From the NCBI GenBank assembly GCA_903888815.1, contig CAISVC010000012.1, positions 1-5,126 of the forward strand: 5,126 nt of DNA, given 5' to 3'. Within the stretch, counting starts at the first letter, position 1. The number at the start of each line of letters is the position of its first letter. The notes beneath the pieces are model-generated. The model searched no databases. It had not been told where the DNA came from and saw nothing but the letters and a program-made list of their open reading frames with translations. Positions 1 to 5,126 of the stretch are shown here, in pieces. Made by a program: the position numbers and the translations under genes. The DNA is from an uncultured Fibrobacterota bacterium. Lineage in GTDB: Bacteria > Fibrobacterota > Chitinivibrionia > Chitinivibrionales > Chitinispirillaceae.

Positions 1-1
1 A

Positions 2-115
2 CTGCCTATTATTGCTGAAAAAGGCATTTTTAAGGGGTTCTTTATTTTAGACCGCTACAATGCAAATTCCCTGAAATACCTTCGGGAAAATACCCCTATT
101 TTCCCGAAGGTGTGA
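2..115 (+). CDS. Possible 3' end of an unrecognised upstream gene (partial)
   Basis: Frame 2 is open from the left edge for 37 codons and ends in TGA at 113-115. The C-terminal residues read ...GFFILDRYNANSLKY followed by LRENTPIFPKV. The other two + frames stop earlier (16-18 and 48-50). I do not recognise the family. The stretch is too short to prove coding: an open run of this length occurs by chance fairly often in AT-rich DNA. The 17-bp hairpin at 76-113 covers its last codons and touches the stop, which would suit the 3' end of a transcript. It could equally be non-coding DNA. Confidence 0.3.
   Translation: MPIIAEKGIFKGFFILDRYNANSLKYLRENTPIFPKV
76..113. repeat. Long near-perfect inverted repeat (17-bp stem, 4-nt loop)
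   Basis: The arm ACCTTCGGGAAAATA (78-92) is followed by the loop CCCC (93-96) and the exact reverse complement TATTTTCCCGAAGGT (97-111). The pairs T77-G112 (wobble) and A76-T113 extend the stem to 17 pairs. No T-run follows on either strand, so it is not a classical intrinsic terminator. It could be a transcript-end stabiliser, a REP-like element or a protein-binding palindrome. Confidence 0.75.
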
Positions 116-201
116 AGACGAAAACTCACGGAATGCCTTAAGCTTACTTCACCGTTTTTTCGGGGCAAATCAGGAAACGGAAAGAAAAGAATTATAAACA
201 G

Positions 202-218
202 AATTGAAATCTTCAATT
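202..218. promoter_or_regulatory. Candidate operator palindrome overlapping the -35 box
   Basis: AATTGAA (202-208), spacer ATC, TTCAATT (212-218) is a perfect 7-bp inverted repeat. Its right arm shares two bases with the -35 hexamer at 217-222. HigA/XRE repressors usually bind such short palindromes in their own promoters, so autoregulation by the following gene is the natural guess. AT-rich DNA makes palindromes easily, so this is not proven. Confidence 0.45.
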
Positions 219-245
219 GCAATCTAATAGCGAATATGCTATATT
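217..245 (+). promoter_or_regulatory. Sigma-70-type promoter for the XRE gene
   Basis: TTGCAA (217-222) and TATATT (240-245) are separated by exactly 17 bp. A start near 251-253 would leave a leader of about 17 nt that holds the strong ribosome site. A second palindrome, ATAGC-6-GCTAT (227-242), runs into the -10 box. Confidence 0.5.
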
Positions 246-254
246 GAAAGAATG

Positions 255-261
255 AAGGAGG
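255..261 (+). promoter_or_regulatory. Strong ribosome binding site for the XRE gene
   Basis: AAGGAGG lies 7 nt before the ATG at 269 and fixes that start. It is the only strong Shine-Dalgarno match in front of any gene in the window. Confidence 0.8.
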
Positions 262-268
262 TATTGTC

Positions 269-601
269 ATGAACAGAAAACATATCGGTTCTAATGTAAT
301 GGAGACCATCAGGGAATGGGAAAAAGACCCTGCATTTAAAAAAGCTGTTGATGAATATGTCGAAAAGGCGAAGCTGGCGAAGATGCTCAGGGAGATTCGG
401 GAAAAAGAGCACCTGACACAGGCGCAGCTTGCAGCAAAAGCGCATGTCACGCAATCGGTCATCGCCCGCATAGAGACAGGCTCATCAAGGACTCTGCCAC
501 GATTAGACCTTTTCAACAGCATATTGCAAGCGGTGGGATACGAAACGCTTATTGTGGCAAGGAAAAGAGGGCGTACCGTTCAAGTGGCGCTTTCGGCATG
601 A
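269..601 (+). CDS. HigA-like XRE-family HTH regulator / orphan antitoxin
   Basis: This 110-residue DNA-binding protein is probably an autoregulating transcriptional repressor of the HigA antitoxin type, acting in the cytoplasm. Residues 17-40 (EKDPAFKKAVDEYVEKAKLA...) match the acidic 'KDP.F...' lead-in helix common in HigA-like proteins. Residues 37-71 hold the Cro/C1-type helix-turn-helix, with the signature LTQAQLAAKAHVTQSVIARI at 49-68 followed by ETG. The tail (91-110) is basic. The length is normal for the family. The start is fixed by AAGGAGG 7 nt upstream, and a promoter with two palindromes sits just before it. In HigBA loci the RelE-like toxin normally lies directly upstream, but no frame between 115 and 268 can hold one, so the toxin is absent, lost, or replaced by the downstream gene. 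The sigma-like gene begins 30 bp later in the same frame, after stops at 599 and 611, suggesting co-transcription. The HTH is certain; the antitoxin role is inferred. Confidence 0.85.
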   Translation: MNRKHIGSNVMETIREWEKDPAFKKAVDEYVEKAKLAKMLREIREKEHLTQAQLAAKAHVTQSVIARIETGSSRTLPRLDLFNSILQAVGYETLIVARKRGRTVQVALSA

Positions 602-631
602 TATTTCTTATAGGTACAATTTTTACGACTT

Positions 632-1027
632 TTGCCGCTAAGCACTTTCAGTTATTATAAAAATATTGCCGCGAAATACAAACCTCTTCCTTTGGATGAA
701 GAGAGAAGATTGATTCGCCGTGCCAAGAAGGGAAACGTACCGGCACGGCAAAAACTCCTGCTTCATTTAATGGGCTTCTTCATTTTCAGGATAGAAACCA
801 CCCTTTATCCGCCGGTCAGGCGTGAATTCGGCGAGGATATTTTGCAGGAGTGCATACTCTTTGCGGAAACAAAGATTCAAAGATATAACCTGCGGTATAA
901 AGATAAAGACGGGTCTTTCAAAAAAGTTTATTTCAGAACGTATCTGTGGAAAGGTGTTACCGGCTTGATGCTTGCGCACATAAAACAGAACAGGAAGGAA
1001 ATAAACGATAAGTTCAGGCTGGATTAA
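632..1027 (+). CDS. Truncated sigma-70-like protein (regions 1.2-2 only)
   Basis: This 131-residue protein resembles the N-terminal half of sigma-70 family factors. Residues 8-54 fit region 1.2/2.1: YYKNIAAKYKPLPLDEERRL, then IRRAKKGNVPARQKLL, compare the usual 'YL..I...PLLT.EEE.ELA.....GD..AR..LI'. DILQE at 69-73 matches the region 2.2 core 'DLIQEG', and FRTYLWKGVTGLM at 101-113 matches 'FSTYA.WWIR..I' of regions 2.3-2.4. It then ends, with no region 3 or 4 and so no helix-turn-helix for a -35 box. I see no continuation of region 4 in the other frames after 1027. The start is weak: TTG at 632 with no clear ribosome site, bounded by an in-frame TAG at 611; the first in-frame ATG (770, residue 47) would remove region 1.2. 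It may bind core polymerase as an unusual, decoy or accessory sigma, or be a decayed remnant. Its AT-rich composition matches the XRE gene before it. Confidence 0.65.
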   Translation: MPLSTFSYYKNIAAKYKPLPLDEERRLIRRAKKGNVPARQKLLLHLMGFFIFRIETTLYPPVRREFGEDILQECILFAETKIQRYNLRYKDKDGSFKKVYFRTYLWKGVTGLMLAHIKQNRKEINDKFRLD

Positions 1028-1163
1028 GATTTCACAGGAAAGTGAAAGTACCGGAAAATATTTCTGTCTGTTTTTTGAAATAATGTTTCGATTCCCCATA
1101 GCGCTACCGGTTTTTCTTCCCAATTCTCCCTGATTTCCAGCTTGTTCACATTTTCTTCTATTT

Positions 1164-1192
1164 CTGCAATAAGCGGCTTTTGATATTATATT
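1164..1192 (+). promoter_or_regulatory. Candidate promoter for the esterase gene
   Basis: CTGCAA (1164-1169) and TATATT (1187-1192) are 17 bp apart, nearly the same hexamers and spacing as the promoter at 217-245. Transcription would start near 1199, so a GTG at 1201 would be almost leaderless while the ATG at 1225 would have a leader of about 25 nt. The rest of the 1028-1200 gap shows no gene and no convincing terminator, only a T6 run at 1071-1076 and a 6-bp stem, TTTCAC/GTGAAA, at 1030-1047. Confidence 0.4.
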
Positions 1193-1200
1193 ATTAATAA

Positions 1201-2682
1201 GTGAAAGAACGTGCCCTCATCCATATGCCGCTTTTTACCTCTATCGCAACGCTCCGGCGTATAGCTTTTTCGCTTGCGCTCGTATCTGCCTTGTTGTTTA
1301 ATGGCAGCGCGGCTGTTCCCGTTAAGGTGTTTTTGCTCGCCGGGCAATCAAACATGGCCGGTTATGCATCGGTAAGCGGCCTTCCGGCTGCTCTTGCGCA
1401 GCCGCAAAACGGCATCATGATCTTTGCGGGCGGCCAGGTAAGCGCCGCAATGGCCGATACGTGGGGAACGCTGGGTCCGAATTACGGGTACACTAAAGGG
1501 TATTTCGGCCCGGAACTCACCTTCGGCAGAACCATGGCCGACTCGATGCCGGGCTCCCGCATCGCGCTCATCAAATACGCAGTCGGCGCCACTGATCTCG
1601 CCGTCAACTGGCGACCACCCGGCTCCGGCAGCACGGTCGGGATTTATTATCTGAGCTTCATCAACGAAGTAAAAACCGCTCTTGCGACCCTTGACACACA
1701 GTATATCCCTGAAATTACCGGTATGCTATGGATGCAGGGCGAACATGACGCAAGGAACATCTCCATGGCGGAGGAATACGAGAAGAACCTGACGAATTTT
1801 ATCAGCGATGTCCGCAGGGAATTCAATGCTCCATCGCTGCCGTTTATCATCGGCATGATCGATAACCAGAAGGCCTGGATCTATAACGAAATGGTGCGGA
1901 ACGCCGAGATAGCGGTATCGCATACGGCGGCCGATGCGGGCATTTTTGATACCCATGGGCTTCCCACCAATGGCGTCCATTACACCCGAGACGGAATGGT
2001 CAGACTGGGTCAGTTGTTCGGCCAGACCGTGCTGAGCCTTCTCGCCGGCAGGCCGAACAGTGCTCCCTTTGTTGAAGCCGGTCTTGATCAGTTTCTTTTG
2101 ATATCCAGTTTCCCGCTCGTGACCTATCTTATCGGGAACGCACGCGATGACGGCCGGCCGAAATATCCGCTTGCAGTAGCATGGAGCAGGGTGACCAGCC
2201 CGGGAACCATAGTGTTTCACGATTCGACGCGGCCGGTGACTGCCGTCACTATTGAGAAACCCGGGACGTACACGTTCAGGCTTTCCGCATCAGACGGCGC
2301 TGTGCTTGCGACCGATCTGACGACGATTTCACTTTTTCCGTCCAATAATGAGGCCGATATGCCTTCGACGTTCGATAAGAAACCAAAAATAACCGAAAAC
2401 CCAGCGACATTGTCCCTGACCGGAAAACAATCAATCAAAGGCATTACCCTTTGCTATTCGGTTCCCCGGCTCGCGCATGCGGTTCCGGTCGAGCTCAGGC
2501 TGTTTAACAGCCGGGGGCGGTGCGTCGCGACCCTGGCGCGCGGGATGTCCGCGGGCGGAACATATAACGTGGCATGGAACGCGACCGGCGAATCAGGCAA
2601 GCAGTTCAGTAAAGGCACTTATATAGCGTGTCTGAAGGCCGGTACAACGACAGAAACAATACAAATATGCCGGATTAAATAA
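1201..2682 (+). CDS. Secreted SASA-type (sialate O-acetylesterase-like, CE6/DUF303) esterase with PKD-like and FlgD-like domains
   Basis: This 493-residue protein is probably an exported acetylesterase that removes O-acetyl groups from sugars or polysaccharides. A signal peptide covers about 1-38 (basic LRR, hydrophobic IAFSLALVSALLF, then NGSAA). The SGNH-like domain spans about 40-285: GQSNM at 48-52 with nucleophile Ser50, WMQGEHD at 177-183, and GVHYT with catalytic-type His260. The usual DG.H acid is Asn257 here. Residues 287-380 form a PKD/Ig-like module (NSAPFVEAGLDQ, DDGRPKYPLAVAWSRV, GTYTFRLSASDG). Residues 400-493 form a FlgD/sorting-domain-like sandwich (RLFNSRGRCVATL, GGTYNVAWNATGESGKQFSK, GTYIACLKAG), suggesting surface attachment or dedicated secretion. 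GTG 1201 is the longest start; ATG 1225 (residue 9) also keeps the signal peptide and fits the promoter better. Neither has a ribosome site. The glycosyltransferase gene follows 49 bp later. The family call is firm; the substrate is unknown. Confidence 0.85.
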   Translation: MKERALIHMPLFTSIATLRRIAFSLALVSALLFNGSAAVPVKVFLLAGQSNMAGYASVSGLPAALAQPQNGIMIFAGGQVSAAMADTWGTLGPNYGYTKGYFGPELTFGRTMADSMPGSRIALIKYAVGATDLAVNWRPPGSGSTVGIYYLSFINEVKTALATLDTQYIPEITGMLWMQGEHDARNISMAEEYEKNLTNFISDVRREFNAPSLPFIIGMIDNQKAWIYNEMVRNAEIAVSHTAADAGIFDTHGLPTNGVHYTRDGMVRLGQLFGQTVLSLLAGRPNSAPFVEAGLDQFLLISSFPLVTYLIGNARDDGRPKYPLAVAWSRVTSPGTIVFHDSTRPVTAVTIEKPGTYTFRLSASDGAVLATDLTTISLFPSNNEADMPSTFDKKPKITENPATLSLTGKQSIKGITLCYSVPRLAHAVPVELRLFNSRGRCVATLARGMSAGGTYNVAWNATGESGKQFSKGTYIACLKAGTTTETIQICRIK

Positions 2683-2731
2683 GAGACGTTCAACGGTCGC
2701 GCGGAGTCATAACGGCCGGGTAACTATTACC

Positions 2732-3901
2732 ATGCATATTCTTCACTTAGTCCATTCTTTTCTGCCAGTCACCGAGAACTGGGTTTACAGCCAGATCGTA
2801 TTTAATTCCCGCTGCCGGTCATCGGTGCTCTGCCAGTACCGGCTGAATGAAGATCAATTCCCCTTGGAACGGATATACCCGGCCCATCAAAGGCTTTCCC
2901 TGTTTGCCCGTCTCTCCCTGCTGCAGGCGCGGATACGCGGCGGCCGGTATCGCACCGGTTTCACGGCCCGCATTATCCGGGAGATCAGGCCGGACGTCAT
3001 TCACGGCCATTTCGGCTACGAGTCATGGCGCCATCTGGCCGCAGTCAGGCAGAGCGGGATTCCGCTTGTCACGACATTCTACGGTCTTGACATAAGTAAG
3101 CTTCCGCGCCGGAAGGTCTGGCAGAGACGGTACGCTGAGCTTTTCGACTACGGAACGGCCTTCATTGTCGAAGGCGCTTTCATGGCAGAAAAACTCGCCA
3201 CACTCGGCTGTCCGGCCGCAAAAATCAACTGCATACCGATCGGCGTGGACATCGAAGCCATAAATTCCCTCCCATCACGCCGGGGAGGGGAAACAGTCCG
3301 TGTCCTGTTTGTCGGATTCGGCCGGGAAAAGAAAGGTGCGGCCGATGCGGCCGAAGCTTTTATCTCAGTCGCCGGCCGGTATCGGAACGTCAGGTTCGAT
3401 CTGGTCGGCGGCGGCCCCTACCGCCGGCCTGCGGAGAAACGCATTCGTGAAACCGGTCTTCTTGACAGGTGCATATTCCACGGCTTTATTCCCGTCGCCC
3501 GCTACCGGGGACTCTTAAGCGGCACCGATATTGTTCTGGCGCCGAGCGTTACGGCCGCAGACGGCGACACCGAAGGCGGCGCGCCGGTGACCGTAATCGA
3601 GGCCCAGGCCGCAGGCATACCGGTTGCGGGAACTTTCCACTGCGACATTCCCATGGTCGTGCAGAACGGTGAAACCGGCTTTCTATGCCCGGAACACGAC
3701 GTTCCGGCCCTGTCCGCCAATCTTGAAAAACTCGTACGGGACGCTGATCTGCGCAAACGCATGGGCGCTGCCGCTGTCGAACGCGCGAAGCGCCGGCATG
3801 ATATCAGAAAACAGGTCGATAAAATAGCAGAGGTATACGCGCGATGCCCGGCGCCGGAAAAACAACGCCTTGACAAGTCTTCGGCGGCCGGCATCGGTTG
3901 A
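2732..3901 (+). CDS. GT4-family glycosyltransferase (GT-B fold)
   Basis: This 389-residue cytoplasmic enzyme likely transfers a sugar from an activated donor onto a growing glycan such as exopolysaccharide, O-antigen or capsule. The N-terminal acceptor half (about 1-175) begins HILHLVHSFLP and contains IRPDVIHGHFG (85-95), VTTFYGLD (113-120) and IPIGVDIE (168-175). The C-terminal donor half (about 188-372) has VRVLFVGFGREKKG (189-202), FDLVGGGPYR (222-231), a DGDTEGGAP run (277-285) and VIEAQAAGIPVAG (288-300), then HCDIPMVVQNGETGFL (303-318). The donor-site glutamates are E281 and E290, one residue further apart than the classical EX7E. Length is typical for GT4. ATG 2732 is chosen because the family-typical N-terminal strand begins immediately after it, although no clear ribosome site precedes it. 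It shares strand with the esterase 49 bp upstream and may be co-transcribed. No transmembrane segment is visible. The sugar and acceptor cannot be read from the sequence. Confidence 0.88.
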   Translation: MHILHLVHSFLPVTENWVYSQIVFNSRCRSSVLCQYRLNEDQFPLERIYPAHQRLSLFARLSLLQARIRGGRYRTGFTARIIREIRPDVIHGHFGYESWRHLAAVRQSGIPLVTTFYGLDISKLPRRKVWQRRYAELFDYGTAFIVEGAFMAEKLATLGCPAAKINCIPIGVDIEAINSLPSRRGGETVRVLFVGFGREKKGAADAAEAFISVAGRYRNVRFDLVGGGPYRRPAEKRIRETGLLDRCIFHGFIPVARYRGLLSGTDIVLAPSVTAADGDTEGGAPVTVIEAQAAGIPVAGTFHCDIPMVVQNGETGFLCPEHDVPALSANLEKLVRDADLRKRMGAAAVERAKRRHDIRKQVDKIAEVYARCPAPEKQRLDKSSAAGIG

Positions 3902-4002
3902 CTCTCCTCTCCGCTCTTTCGTATTTTGTTGGATCATTATCCGGTATTCTATACTGAGAATCATCGTTTATTCCCCTATTGTCCTGTCGGGAAAAGGCGA
4001 TG

Positions 4003-4026
4003 TTTTTGTGTCTTTCCGCACAAAAA
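4003..4026. repeat. Inverted repeat just upstream of tRNA-Val
   Basis: TTTTTGTG (4003-4010), loop TCTTTCCG, CACAAAAA (4019-4026) is a perfect 8-bp stem. It extends to 11 pairs (4000-4029) if the G4002-T4027 wobble is allowed. No T-run follows on either strand outside the stem. It lies between the glycosyltransferase stop and the tRNA, overlapping the likely tRNA promoter. The rest of 3902-4047 shows no gene. Confidence 0.55.
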
Positions 4027-4034
4027 TATATACA
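4006..4034 (+). promoter_or_regulatory. Candidate promoter for tRNA-Val
   Basis: TTGTGT (4006-4011) and TATACA (4029-4034) are 17 bp apart, placing the transcription start a few bases before the tRNA 5' end at 4048. TATATA at 4027-4032 is an alternative -10. The -35 box lies inside the left part of the inverted repeat at 4003-4026. Confidence 0.4.
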
Positions 4035-4047
4035 GGGTAACGGATAC

Positions 4048-4121
4048 GGGCGATTAGCTCAGATGGTTAGAGTACTACCTTGACATGGTAGGGGTCACAG
4101 GTTCGAATCCTGTATCGCCCA
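4048..4121 (+). tRNA. tRNA-Val (anticodon GAC)
   Basis: A complete cloverleaf can be read. The acceptor arm is GGGCGAT (4048-4054) with ATCGCCC (4114-4120). The D stem is GCTC/GAGT around the loop AGATGGTTA. The anticodon stem is CTACC/GGTAG (4075-4079, 4087-4091) with loop TTGACAT, giving anticodon GAC at 4082-4084, which reads valine GUC and GUU codons. The T arm is ACAGG-TTCGAAT-CCTGT (4097-4113). The discriminator is A4121. CCA is not encoded, so it must be added by a nucleotidyltransferase. I found no second copy of the tRNA 3' end in the window, hence no sign of an integrated element here. Confidence 0.96.
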
Positions 4122-4127
4122 TTTTTT
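4122..4127 (+). terminator. T6 run directly after tRNA-Val
   Basis: Six T residues follow the discriminator base. With the GC-rich acceptor and T stems just upstream, this run could end transcription of the tRNA. It lacks a dedicated hairpin, so read-through into thrS remains possible. Confidence 0.3.
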
Positions 4128-4234
4128 ACTCCCGGATCCATTCCAGCTATAGAACAGCAGTGAAAGGAAGGGGGCATTCTTATCATAGCAACAGTGCTCC
4201 GGAAGGACGGAAAGCCCCGGCCAGAGCGGATTAT

Positions 4235-5126
4235 ATGAAGATAGCATTGCCTGATGGAAAAACGCTTGACCTCCCGGATGGCGCCACTGCGCGCCAGGCC
4301 GCAAGCGCCATTGGACGCAGGCTTGCCGAGGCAGCCCTTGCTTCAAAAATCAACGGCATACCCGCCGATCTCTCCGCAACGCTCCATGACAACGACGCCA
4401 TAGAAATCCTCACGTTTGACGTACCGGAAGGCAAATCGGTGTTCTGGCACTCCTCCTCGCACGTTCTCGCGCAGGCGGTGCAGGAGCTCTTTCCATCCGC
4501 GAAAATCGCCATCGGCCCTTCGATTGACAGCGGATTTTACTACGATTTCGACGTTGAACATCCCTTCTCTCCCGAAGACGTGACAAAGATCGAAACCCGC
4601 GCAAAGGAAATCACGGGCCGGAAACTGCCGATCGAGCGCAGTGAACCCTCGGTTGACGAAGCGCGGCGGTATTTTGAATCGAAAAACGAACCTTACAAGC
4701 TCGAATTGCTCGAGGGCATAGAAGGCAAACCGAGCATGTACCGCCAGGGCGAGTGGCAGGACCTCTGCCGCGGCCCGCACGTACCCGACACCGGTTACAT
4801 CAAGGCGTTCAAGGTCCTCTCGATTGCGGGTGCCTACTGGCGGGGCAGCGAAAAGAACAAAATGCTGCAGCGTATCTACGCCGTTTCGTTCCCCAAAGAG
4901 TCGATGCTTACCGAGCACCTGAAGTTCCTTGAAGAGGCGCAGAAACGGGACCACCGCAGGCTTGGAACAGAACTCGATCTCTATTCGATCAACGAATCCG
5001 TCGGGCCGGGCCTCGTGCTCTGGCACCCGAAGGGCGGAAGGCTCCGCACCGTCATCGAGGACTTCTGGCGCAAGGAACATTTTAAAAACGGCTACGAGCT
5101 TATCTATTCGCCCCATATCGGCAGAA
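4235..5126 (+). CDS. thrS: Threonine--tRNA ligase, N-terminal part (cut by the window edge)
   Basis: Cytoplasmic threonyl-tRNA synthetase, which charges tRNA-Thr with threonine using ATP and hydrolyses mischarged Ser-tRNA-Thr. The window holds 297 of roughly 640 expected residues. Residues 1-61 form the TGS domain (MKIALPDGKTLDLPDGATAR...). Residues 62 to about 225 are the editing domain with its zinc/active-site motifs HSSSH (H72, H76) and DLCRGPHV (D176, C178, H182). GAYWRGSEKNKMLQRIYAVS (199-218) closes that domain. From about 240 the class II catalytic core begins, with LGTELDLYSINESVGPGLVL, then WHPKGG at 263-268 and the motif 1 region after it. All editing residues are present. ATG 4235 is chosen because the TGS strand starts there; a GTG at 4160 would add 25 residues with no family support. 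The ribosome site is weak (GAGCGG at 4224-4229). It follows tRNA-Val by 113 bp. The large open frame on the opposite strand here is a shadow. Confidence 0.97.
   Translation, partial: MKIALPDGKTLDLPDGATARQAASAIGRRLAEAALASKINGIPADLSATLHDNDAIEILTFDVPEGKSVFWHSSSHVLAQAVQELFPSAKIAIGPSIDSGFYYDFDVEHPFSPEDVTKIETRAKEITGRKLPIERSEPSVDEARRYFESKNEPYKLELLEGIEGKPSMYRQGEWQDLCRGPHVPDTGYIKAFKVLSIAGAYWRGSEKNKMLQRIYAVSFPKESMLTEHLKFLEEAQKRDHRRLGTELDLYSINESVGPGLVLWHPKGGRLRTVIEDFWRKEHFKNGYELIYSPHIGR

Noticed and set aside
3..31. TGCCT/AGGCA stem followed by T5 as a terminator
   Set aside because: The stem has only 5 bp with a 14-nt loop, and it lies inside the open frame that continues to 115.
112..160. GTGAAG/CTTCAC pairing before T6 (155-160) as a terminator
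   Set aside because: A 6-bp stem with a 29-nt loop is too weak, and it competes with the much stronger 76-113 hairpin.
55..522. 155-codon open frame on the minus strand
   Set aside because: It runs antisense to the well-supported XRE gene, has an unlikely Cys/Phe/Ser-rich composition and no family match.
767..1123. 118-codon open frame on the minus strand
   Set aside because: Antisense to the sigma-like gene; no motif and no ribosome site.
1726..2220. 164-codon open frame on the minus strand
   Set aside because: Antisense to the esterase catalytic domain, with no recognisable domain.
2935..3420. Recurring GGCCGG / CGGCCGGTAT words as a repeat family
   Set aside because: They sit in different codon contexts inside the GT4 gene and fit its GC-rich codon choice for Gly, Ala, Arg and Tyr.
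3502..3894. Minus and alternative + frames over the glycosyltransferase
   Set aside because: Arg/Ala/Pro-rich shadows produced by GC-rich codons of the GT4 gene.
4048..4121. tRNA-Val as an attachment site for an integrated element
   Set aside because: No repeat of its 3' end and no integrase are visible; the AT-rich block is not adjacent to it.
4343..5116. 257-codon open frame on the minus strand
   Set aside because: It is the mirror of the clearly coding thrS gene; its residues (Phe/Val/Arg-rich) reflect thrS codon bias.
1..5126. CRISPR array, transposase or defence cluster
   Set aside because: No regularly spaced direct repeats and no nuclease, Cas, transposase or recombinase motifs were found on either strand.

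Overview
This is a 5.1 kb bacterial window with every supported gene on the + strand. In order: a possible 3' end of an unknown upstream gene (to about 115), a small HigA-like XRE regulator (269-601), a sigma-70-like protein that stops after region 2 (632-1027), a secreted SASA-type esterase with PKD-like and FlgD-like C-terminal domains (1201-2682), a GT4 glycosyltransferase (2732-3901), tRNA-Val(GAC) (4048-4121) and the first 297 codons of thrS (4235 to the window edge).

The organism is probably a Gram-negative bacterium, possibly of the Fibrobacterota / FCB type. This is inference. It rests on a secreted carbohydrate esterase that ends in a FlgD-like beta-sandwich 'GR.V..L..G...G.Y.V.W...G..G...KGTY' tail, on the lack of clear Shine-Dalgarno sites for most genes, and on a tRNA whose CCA end is not encoded. 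The sequence alone does not fix the phylum.

The window falls into two composition zones. From 1 to about 1200 the DNA is AT-rich (by-eye counts: 15 G+C of 60 at 181-240, 23 of 60 at 841-900). It holds the regulator pair, a 17-bp hairpin, and a promoter overlapped by two palindromes. This looks like an accessory insert: an antitoxin-type repressor with no visible toxin, followed 30 bp later by a cut-down sigma factor. From about 1200 onward the DNA is GC-richer (39 of 60 at 2941-3000) and holds the esterase, the glycosyltransferase and the housekeeping genes.

The esterase and glycosyltransferase are 49 bp apart with no terminator between them, so they may be one transcript dealing with surface or extracellular polysaccharide. 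tRNA-Val and thrS follow as ordinary translation genes. The least ordinary part is the XRE / truncated sigma pair. I see no defence system, CRISPR array, transposase or other clearly new system here.
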